Positions 12,801 through 21,996 of a stretch of 64,000 nt of DNA are shown here, piece by piece. The translations under genes were made by a program, and so were the position numbers. Origin of the DNA: Stenocarpella maydis (taxonomy: Eukaryota; Ascomycota; Sordariomycetes; Diaporthales; Diaporthaceae); contig NQMI01000003.1 in the NCBI GenBank assembly GCA_002270565.1, positions 303,331 to 367,330 of the forward strand, read 5' to 3'. The notes below the pieces were generated by a model. The model was not told where the DNA came from and searched no databases. It worked only from the letters and a program-made list of their open reading frames with translations. Within the stretch, counting starts at the first letter, position 1. Every line of letters begins with the position of its first letter.

Positions 12801-15800
12801 GAATCCCTAGCAGTCGAGGAGTGCGACCGTCGGCACCGGGACGCATTGGTCCCCTGACTCCGTTCCCCGGATGAACTTCGTTCTCAGGATGGGCCCCGTT
12901 GATCGTCTCTCCCCATCGCCATCTGGCGACGATCAAAGGGGCGTGACCAAGGCCTCCGACCTTCGTCGCGGTTATCTTGGGGACGTCATCACGTATGGTT
13001 TAGTGCTGGCGTGACGAACCTAAGCCAGATTTTCGAGCTAGGCCAAGGAACGAGGCTGAAATGAGAACGGGATGTCGTGGGGTATTTCGCTGATCGTCAG
13101 GGGAGCTGAGCTGCAGGCGAATAATGGTGGGAGGCGTCATCCGGGCTTAGTGAGGCAACTATCGACACACAGCTGGCCAGGCCACTCCAGGTCCCGCGTA
13201 CTATTGCACAGGACGAACGGTGAAGGCCTTGGGAAAAGGCCACGACCAGTCGGTGCTGCTGTTTTCTATTCCCAGTTCACGGAGCAAAAGACGGTCAGCA
13301 GTTTCGTCGTTTGGCAACCGAACTTTACTCGTTTGTTCGTTGGCCGTCGTGGTCCAGTGGGACAAGGGTTCGCAACCCACCCAGCAACTTGCATGGAGTT
13401 GGGTGCTGCAGGATGAAATTGAACGAGCAAGGGTGTCGTTTCTGGCGGCCATGTGTCAATTGCTCGGGGAAGGGGTCCGGAAGCGTGGGCAAGTCCATGC
13501 GGCAGGGCTTCCGCGGACGAGCTGGTCCCTGCTGGTTCGCGGGGCGGGCCTGGTGGGCTGGCCGTGCGAAAACCATGGGGAACCACTTGCTCAAGCGGAC
13601 AATGCACTGTACCGACTCATCACTATAGTGGCCCCACCGTTCGGACGCGATGCAACTGCACAACCCGCGGTCCTGGACGCGCATCGGTGAGCACCTGACA
13701 CGCTGATAAGCAGACCGCCATTATCATCGTAAGTTGCCTCACCCACTTGCAAGACACGCCTGGGCTTTGCAGATGCGGAGGCCAAGGGCTGTTGGGACAA
13801 AGTACGGCCTGTGGTTGTGCTTCAGTCCTCCCGTAGCATCCCCGCTGAAACAAAGGGTAAGATCGAGAAAAGGGGCTGCCAATGGGCCTGGTAGTTCTGT
13901 CCAGGATGGAAAAAGTTCAAACAGCAGTTAGAGAAACCGGGGCACCAAGACCAACTATCGAACGAGGCAGCAACTTGTCTGTGCGAGAGCTGGTGAAAAA
14001 ACAAATCTCTGTTCGCAGCAGAGGTATTGCTGGCTGACAGTAGAGTCGTCATTTCTTGGTTCCTCAGACGTACCAAGTAAGAGTTGTGGCCCATGGCCGG
14101 CCAGAATTTTGGCCTGTGCAGCAGGCATTCTCAGGCGAGGTGTTGGCGATGCTGCAAAGCTTTGGGAGACTGGTTATGTTGCGCTGTGGCCAATGGACAG
14201 GCCGAGTTGTATTCCCAGCTGCTCCGTCGAATAGAATACCCAAGAGTCGAGAGCCACGAGGCTTATAGGCCATTCATCATCGCCTTCACAACCCCGCCAG
14301 GCACTTCATGCGCACCGAAGATTCCCACAACATTTCGCTAGCGCTAGCAGCTGCCGCGTTCGGGTCCACCACCACCAGAATGGAGGGATCCACTTGCTGG
14401 GTCTGACAGACATGCCCGTAATTTGGCGGGCCTCCCGAGACACGCAATTTCACGGGGTGCCTAGCCCTGCGAGCTCTGTGCGATCCTAAATGCGCACAAA
14501 GACGTCAAGCAAAACCACACGTGTGGATGCAAACGAAGTCTCTGGCAACAAGAAAGCGCCCGCTCGAAGCACCGAGGTTCCTGGAAACCTTGGTGCGCGT
14601 AGCTGCTCCGAAGTTGTTACGGCGGCCGGACGTCAGGTGGCTCGCCGTCTTCTTCAGGAACACGGTGCCTGGAGTTGCAAGTCATTTGCAATAAGCGATA
14701 AGTCAATCAATATTGCCAAGGTTGTCAGAGGACGGGTGTCAGGGAGGTGATTCCTGAAATAACGAGTGTTGCTAGCCGGCCTGGAAGCCCGGGACCCGTT
14801 GCAAACAGCAAGGAGCAGAGACTTCTCATGACGTTGGACTCATTTAACCTCACTGTGCCCGCGCTGACTGACCACTGACCGTCACAATCGGTCATAAGCG
14901 AGCGATCCGGGTTTATTTCGTGATGCGGCACGCTGGGCCCCCTCCTCCCCCCACAAGGCTTTCCGGGTGCCCCAGAGAGAAGGCTTCAAGCAGAGGCGGC
15001 CGTTATTAGCTCGGCCAGCTCTTGGAACAAGTCTCCCCTCCCCCGCCAGCCAGCCCGTCAGATGGGCTGAGCGGGAATGCTAATGAGCTCCGATCGGTGT
15101 AACGGCTGTGCAGTTTCCAAGCTGCTGGAACTTGGAACCCCTCACTCGCACTCATGCTCATCAGGTGCTTGATCTTTCCGCCCCGCAGTAGTCATTACTG
15201 TGCGCGACGTTCGCCGCACACTGACTACCAAGGTATGGAGTGCCGTCTTCCTTGGGCCGGGGACAGTCTAGAGCACCGCCGAAGAATCAGGAAAGAGAGG
15301 AAAGGCCATTCGTCGTCCTAGGTTTGCCGGGGGTCAATGGCTCCTCCAAGAGGCCATGCAATCCACCTGGCCTCCAGAGATGGAAGACATGAGGAGGCAG
15401 GAGATAGGAGACGACGGTAGGTTGAAGAAGGGCTGGATTGGAGTCGGCTGCATAATACGTGGGGTACATTGCAATGGTCGGCTCGTCATGACTGGGCCAG
15501 GCAGGCCGACATGCCGAGCAGTCCCAGCCTCACTTTGAGCTGCAGTAGCGATTGACTTCACATGCAGGTCAGCCAGCGATGTTCCTCTCTTGCTTCCAAG
15601 CTTCCTGTCGAGGTATCACCCCCACACCCGTCCGCTATTTCCGGAGCCCTTGAGGGGGGATGAGAAGACGCGGGCTTCACCTAGCCGTGGCTGACAAGAA
15701 GCTTTGTCTGAGTGTATTCCATCAGCACCGCAGTAGCTGATCTGATATGGTCAGCAGCAAGCAGGACCAACTGCGCACCTCGGGCAGTGAGAGCTTCGTG

Positions 15801-15883
15801 CCCTCTAGTCTATCAAGTAGCGTAGCGTCGCGTCGCGGGTGCCGACGCAGACTGAGGGAGGAGTACCAAATGCTGGCGGGTTC

Positions 15884-15906
15884 TGGGAGCTGGGAGCTGG
15901 GAGCTG
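15884..15906. repeat. 7-mer tandem repeat (gggagct x3)
   Basis: Three consecutive copies of the heptamer GGGAGCT in the gene-free spacer. Confidence 0.85.
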
Positions 15907-16283
15907 CAACTGTGACAATGACATCCCATCGCAACGTGGCTCGTTCTCCTGGCCCGTTCGCCAAGATGTCGTGCTTTTTGCCTGGTGTCATGACGCGCGG
16001 ATGAGGATCAAATTTCAATGAACAGCCGGCTAGCCATGGTGTTGACCTGGCCGAGCGAGCAGCCAGCAACGCAGCCAGTCGGGCATATTGAATCCACTTT
16101 GGAGGTTGGTTGCCAGCTGGGATGGTGAACAAAAACGTGTTCACGCTGGACGGGCAGCCTGTACGCTCATCACTGTCAATCAATGATGAATGAGCAGAGT
16201 CACACCAACAGGAGGCACGAGCAGGGGCAGGCAGGATCGGACACAGGAGCGGCACCGAGGGAAGCTCCTCAACAGGCCCACAC

Positions 16284-16325
16284 GCATGCACGCCTGCACG
16301 CCTGCACGCCTGAACGCCTGCATGC
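16284..16325. repeat. 8-mer tandem repeat (acgcctgc-like)
   Basis: Four near-identical ACGCCTGC/ACGCCTGA octamers flanked by GCATGC on both sides. In the gene-free spacer; no function inferred. Confidence 0.8.
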
Positions 16326-17890
16326 TTGGACACCTGCATTCCCCCCTCCCGCCCGGGCACGACACGACAAAAGGGCGGGCGCGGAGAAGATGGAGGGGTT
16401 GGCTGCTTGGCCAGGGCTGGACTGGATGAGCAAACCGTGTCCACATTGGCACTGTGCTCCTGTCCGGCTTGTCCTCGTGTTCGGTGCTCACCTGAGAGGG
16501 TGACGTTGTTAAAAACACCAGGCTACGTACCAAAGACATTTAGTGTAACATAGTAGTGTGTACGCAGTGCTGCAGCCTACTTTCCGGTGGGAGGGGGAGT
16601 GTGCGGCCTCTCTGTGTCCCCCTGTCAGGAACTTCTTGTTCCTCATTACACTAGTTGTTTCCTATCGAGAAATCTCCCAGAGCACGATGGGGTTGTCTTG
16701 ATTTCGAGACAAGAGTGCGAGATATCAATTGTGTCGGCTCACGTATAGAACAATCCTCAGCTGATGATGATGATGATAGTGATGACGGTGATGCCTCTTT
16801 CCAAAGGTTATTGAGGAAGAGATGGAGGAAGTGCATGCGTCTGACGGTGAGTGGCCCTGGTTTGGTACCTAAGGTAGTAGAGTGGCAGTTCATAGGTTGG
16901 CTTCTTTGCAATAATAATGAAATGATAATTGAGAGGGGGAGGAGGGGGAGTGAGGAGGAGAGCGAGGAGGAGAGCGAGGTGGCATTGGTAGTAGCACATG
17001 GACATGGCATGGACATACCCCCACCCCCTCGTGGACTTAGGAGCACTGCGACCCCTCTGCCCTTGACATCTGCCCATCTGGAGCTTAAGAGACCCCACTT
17101 CTCTCCTCGTAGGTGGGATTGTGAACTCTGGGCTACCCTGTCGGTACCTGCTGGCCCCCGCACCCACTCGCCTGGCGGCCATGTCTCCCGCCCGTACCAA
17201 CCCCGCCTAATCTCTACCATCCTGCACTAGCCCTCTTGGAGGATGCCACACTGTCCTGCTGCTTGCTGGGCTGGTGTGCTGGGGCTGGGGCTGGGTGGAC
17301 TGGCTCTGCCCTCCCCTCCCCAGCCCGGCAAGGGCTGCCAAACCGCCCTCCTTTTTTCTCTTGCGATCTCCCACGACGATTTTCACCCCTCTCTCTCCTC
17401 CCACTCCATTCTCGCTCCCTCCCACATCACCACCGCCCTCATCACCAGCGACCACGCTTCACCCGCCCCAGCCCGTCACCGTCACGGCACAGTCCTGCAT
17501 CTCCAGGCAGGACCATCCCTCAGCCCCTCCAGAACCTATTTGGCTCCTGCAGCCATCTTATCCCCAGCACCACCTGGTCTATTCCATGACCTGCACATCG
17601 ACCCCAATGAACTGCACCGCCCCTCACAGTCAAGTCGACACACTTTAAACCCCACGGGAGCGCGTGCGAGCGAGCAAGGAGTCTCGGCGCTTTCAACTAT
17701 TCTTCTAGGAGGCTGCCAATCCCTTTTCCCGAGTGCCCACCCATCGTTGCCCACCTGTCGCTGTCAACGCCCACAACGCCGCCGTTGTCGTCGCTGCCCT
17801 CCTTGTTGCCGTTGCTTGAGCTCGCCATCGCCAGTTCTCGCTTCGCACACACTGGCCGACACGCACCCACGCGACAGACCATCTTCCACG

Positions 17891-20571
17891 ATGCCAGGTG
17901 CAAGCGTAGCCACTGTGCCTGCACCCGCCGCTGAATCCCCAGCCTCGGCCTCGCGAAAAACCTCCCTCGCACCAGAGAAGAAGTACAAGTGCCAGTTCTG
18001 CAACCGAGCCTTCAGCAGAAGCGAGCACAGAAGCAGACATGAGCGGTCACGTATGTCACAGTCCCCTCCCCACTTGCACGTCTCAATCACGCTCCCTCTC
18101 GTGTTGAGGCAACCCCCCGGTGGACTCGGGAAGTCAGAGGGAAAAAACGTATAAAGAAAAAACCTCGAGTCAGCGTTACACAAAAAAGGACACCAAGTTT
18201 CCTGGTCCTCCCAAGCAACCCTTATGCTGACCCGGGCAAACAGACACAAAAGAGCGACCCTTCAAGTGCATGAAGTGTCGCAGCACCTTCGTCCGCCGCG
18301 ATCTACTACTGCGACATGACCGGACCGTCCACGCCAAGGACGGTGGTGTCCCTCTCCACAGCGATGGCAAGCGTCGTGGTGGCCCGAAGCCCAAGACAGC
18401 CGTCACCGGTCCTGCGAAGCCTTCACTCGCCCTTGATGGTCCCGCATTGGAACAGCTCGAGGCTAGCGGAGAGGGCATTTTCGATGTCGAGACCGCGGCC
18501 ATGCTCGTTGCTGACCTCCACCACAAGGCCACTGCTGTGATGCAGTCCAACGGTAGTCCTTTCGAGGCTAGCAGCCCAGCTGCGCCCTTTGCGCAGAGCG
18601 GTAGCTCCTTGATGGATCCTCCGACCGTGACCTACCCGAACGGCACGATCGGCCTGCCTCAGTGGGACTCGTTTGTCCACGGCGAGCCCAAGAACAACTC
18701 GCTGCCCCCGGCTTCCGGCTCCCTCGCTTCACAGCCGTCCTTTGCAAGCTCCAGCACGACCCAGCCCTCTACGTCTGCACGGATGGAGAATGGGTCCGAG
18801 TCCATCTCGTCTCAGTCGCTCGGCAACTCCGTTCACACGTCTGCTACTGGCACGCCCACTTCTCAGTCGCCCTACCCGTCGCACGGCACTCAGAACCACG
18901 CAGAGGCCCACCAGACCTCGGCTGGCTTCAAGCCCCCTCAGGTGATCAGCGATGTGGAGCGCAACATGATTTTGGACAACGTTCATGGCAGCGATACCGA
19001 GCGCGCGATACCTGATGGTTTCAAGATGCCCAACCTTGAGCGCCTGAACCGCTACTTGTCAACCTACTTCGGCATGTTCCACCATCACTTGCCCTTCCTG
19101 CATCCGGCGTCCTTTGACCCCACCACGGTCTCCTCACCCCTGCTCCTGTCAGTCCTTTCCATCGGTGCCCTCTATGCCTTTGACCAAGAGCAGGCATTCA
19201 TGATGCACGTGGGTAGCAAGGTCCTCATCAATGAGTTCCTGCAGAACAAGGAAAACTTCAGTTCCCGCAAATGCCCTCTGTGGGCCATGCAAAGTTCTCT
19301 GCTGAACATGATTTTCGCCACTTGGAGCGGTGATCCTAAGGGGCTTGAGTGGGCTTGTTCAATCAAGAGTCTTTTGGCAAACATGGTTGCTGGTAATCGC
19401 TACGAGCTGAAGCTTCGCCAGGAAGCGCGCGAGAACCGATCTCCAACGCGGGCCGAGTGGGTAGAGGACGAGGAGTGCCGTCGCACCTACTACGCGGTAT
19501 ACATCTTCTTTGGTCTCCTCACCCTCTCCTACAACCACACGCCTGCCATCAGCTTCAACGAGTTCGAGGACCTGCTGCTGCCGTCAACCGAGGCTCTCTG
19601 GAATCTGCAGGTGGCCGACGAGCTGGCCTGGGAGGAGCACCTCACAGCCTCCACCGGGGTGACGTTCATGGAGGCCCACGACAAGCTGTTCCAGGGCGAG
19701 ACAATCACGTACAGTGCGTTTGCGACTCGTGTGATGATCAACGCTCTCTTCCTTGAAGTGTGGTACCACAAGCGCAGCCCAGAAGCACTGCAAGATGTAG
19801 TCACCGAGTATAAACTCAGGCTCGCTCTGGAGACTTGGGAGAAATCCGTCGACCTCTGCGAGCCTGAGACTGCTACCGTGCCAGTCATCTCACCCCACAA
19901 GGGCCACCCTCTCATCTTCAATGCCACGGCCATGTTCCGCAATGCCCGAGCTCGACTTGAAGTCGACCTCAAGACCGTCCAGGAAGCTCTTCGTTACCAT
20001 GACCCGTACGAAGTCCATGCGGCGATGTCAGGGGCGCGGGACAAGGTCAAGCGCTCTTCGGAGATGATCAAGGTTATCCAAGAGTGCTACAACTGCATTG
20101 AGACGGCGGTGGTCCAGGGTGTGCGCTGGGTTGCGCGCACCTCGCCAACCAACTGGAGCATCGAGCACCCCCTCTGCGGAATGGATTTGATGATCATCCT
20201 CAGCCTCTGGCTCTACCGTCTGGAACATGACGACGAGCCGGCAACCGAGGAAGAGATGGCCATGTACAACAAAATCCGTAAGCTGTTTGAGAAGGACCTC
20301 GACCAGCAATATATCTCCGAACTCGGCACCATCGTGGCCCGCCTGTGGGGCTCCATGCTCGACGAGGTGGTTGTGTGGGGGTAAGTGCAGTCCCGAAGTC
20401 CACTCGCTTGTCTTTTGTTACTAACTATGGACTAGAATTACCCGACTGATGGGTGAATCCTTCCGCTTCCACGCTCAGGCGCTGATCGGCTGGGTTGACG
20501 ATGTTGAAATGTCAGACAATGTCTCGACGCCATCGATGTCTCAAGGCGGTGACGAGGACAGCGTGTACTAA
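17891..20571 (+). CDS. C2H2 zinc-finger transcription factor with fungal_trans domain
   Basis: Nuclear DNA-binding regulator. Exons 17891-18050, 18244-20380, 20436-20571; introns of 193 and 55 nt (phases 1 and 2; the second has a CTAAC branch site at 20421), 810 aa. Two C2H2 fingers lie at the N-terminus: finger 1 CQFC...HERSH at about 34-54, with its last His created by the first splice, and finger 2 CMKC...RHDRTVH at about 62-85. A Ser/Thr/Pro-rich linker follows, then a fungal-specific transcription factor domain (PF04082 type) at about 315-600 (RYLSTYFGMFHHHLPFLHP). The arrangement resembles AmdX/ADR1-like fungal regulators; target genes cannot be read from sequence. Start choice: an in-frame ATG at 17243 would add 216 low-complexity, CT-leader-like codons, so 17891, close to the fingers, is preferred. 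Confidence 0.9.
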
Positions 20572-21996
20572 TTTTGGCGATGAATAATGATGTTTGACTG
20601 ATTGCTTTTTTCTTTTTTTTCTTTCTGTGTTTCATTCGAGGGCTTCTTCTCCGGCATATACCTCCTACGGTTTTTGGTTTTCTGCTTTCTGCTTTCTGCT
20701 TTCATGGTCTGGTTTCTGGCGTGGGGTCAAGGTCTCCTTCTCTGAATTTCCCGGTCATGTTCTCTGCAATTGCGTTTGCGTCTCAAGAATGGACTCTGGC
20801 ATAATCAGGGAGTGGGGCAGGTTTTGGCAAAAGCCTGGTTGCGCGTTTGGTCCTGGTCCCTTTTCAAATCGGTGGGAAAGGGGAGGGCCACGATGAGCTT
20901 CGGGCCTCACATACGAAACCTACCTGGGGTAATATGCTGCTGCGCACACGGATCGTTGGCTGGTCCCAATCGGGGGAACTTTTTTTTCCTTGTCTTTTTT
21001 TTAGCTACGTCACCCCTAGCAGCCACTTTAATTCCGTCGCCTGCTTTTTTCCTTGCTGTCTTTGACGCTCTTGTTTTTGTTTTATTTCCTTGCGCCTGAT
21101 ACCTCGTTCAACCCATGGCTTGTTTCAGTTGTCCAGCTTGTGATGCTTTACATTTTTCTTTCATAAGGTGTACTAGAAATGGACATGGAAGCTTTGATGA
21201 TGAACACAGAAGGGGACAGGCCGGGCCGGGTGTAAGCTGGGGGCCAGCCGGGGCAATCTCAAGGCTGGGATTCGTGACGAGTTTGCTTTAATGAAGGATT
21301 TCTCAGCAGTCATTCGAGTTGAATTGTACAAAGGCAGGCAGCTCAGTGTAGGGCTCCAAAGAATATCACTTCTCTTCACTGCACATGCTGCCATATGCAA
21401 TAGCTCTTTGCCCGGGGTGTAGGTGATGATGCCCATGATTGGTACCACGAGAGTGGTCCACAGTCCATTAAGAAAGAAAGAAAGAAAGACCTGGAGCTCA
21501 AGCACACAGTGTTGCTTTGACTCATCTGGACCTTCGAGGCCTGCAACCATACGTCGGAGGGAGGAGGCAGCGATCATGTGCATCACAACACAGTTTGCCT
21601 TTCAGGGACGCCAGCGAGGTGACACTTGTGCGACTCGACATATAACAGAACTCGTGGCGGGTTCTTGCTGCCACCACCCGCTTATCCTTGGTCTCTTTGC
21701 TTTTTTCCTTCTCTTGGCTAACGCTTGTCCAGTGACTGACTGTGTCCTCACATCAGACAAACCGGCTCACCTTGCACCTGCAACCCTCAGGGAGTGACAA
21801 TTCACTAATAATCAACAGGAGGGGCTCATCTTGCACCACTCCATAGCCTTGTCTTAAAATTTTGGCGCTACTAGCAACATCAGACAAGCAGCTTTATTGG
21901 AGTCGTCAACACTGAGACACCAACACGTCTTGGATGCAAGTAGGGACAGGCAAAAAAAAAAACATTTATTTTCCAGGCGACCAAAGACAGACCAGC
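20572..21996. other. Intergenic, 3' flank of the transcription factor and 5' flank of GH16
   Basis: T-rich stretches after the transcription factor stop (20600-21180), a short AAAG repeat at about 21474-21490, and no domain-bearing frame. Confidence 0.6.

Larger units (their letters stand above)
6280..17890. other. About 11.6 kb spacer without a supportable gene
   Basis: The left end (6280-7100) is the RasGEF 5' flank. The remainder has normal base composition with many short overlapping frames on both strands, none over about 240 codons and none with a recognisable domain, signal peptide or plausible exon chain. Local features: a CCTAGG palindrome at 7281-7290 and another at 9635-9642, a TAAT-rich patch at about 7290-7400, a 7-mer tandem at 15884-15906 and an octamer tandem at about 16289-16321. 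From about 17240 the sequence becomes CT-rich, as expected for the leader of the next gene. Non-coding RNA genes or very small genes cannot be excluded. Confidence 0.55.

Noticed and set aside
13345..13385. A-box-like and B-box-like strings close together
   Set aside because: They are only about 20 bases apart, too close for a tRNA, and no stems form.
15722..16444. 240-codon minus-strand frame
   Set aside because: It runs through a tandem octamer repeat that creates Ala/Gly/Cys-rich nonsense; no family resemblance.
16651..17230. Overlapping frames of about 190 codons on both strands
   Set aside because: Mirror-image frames in GAG/CTC-rich low-complexity sequence; neither has a domain.
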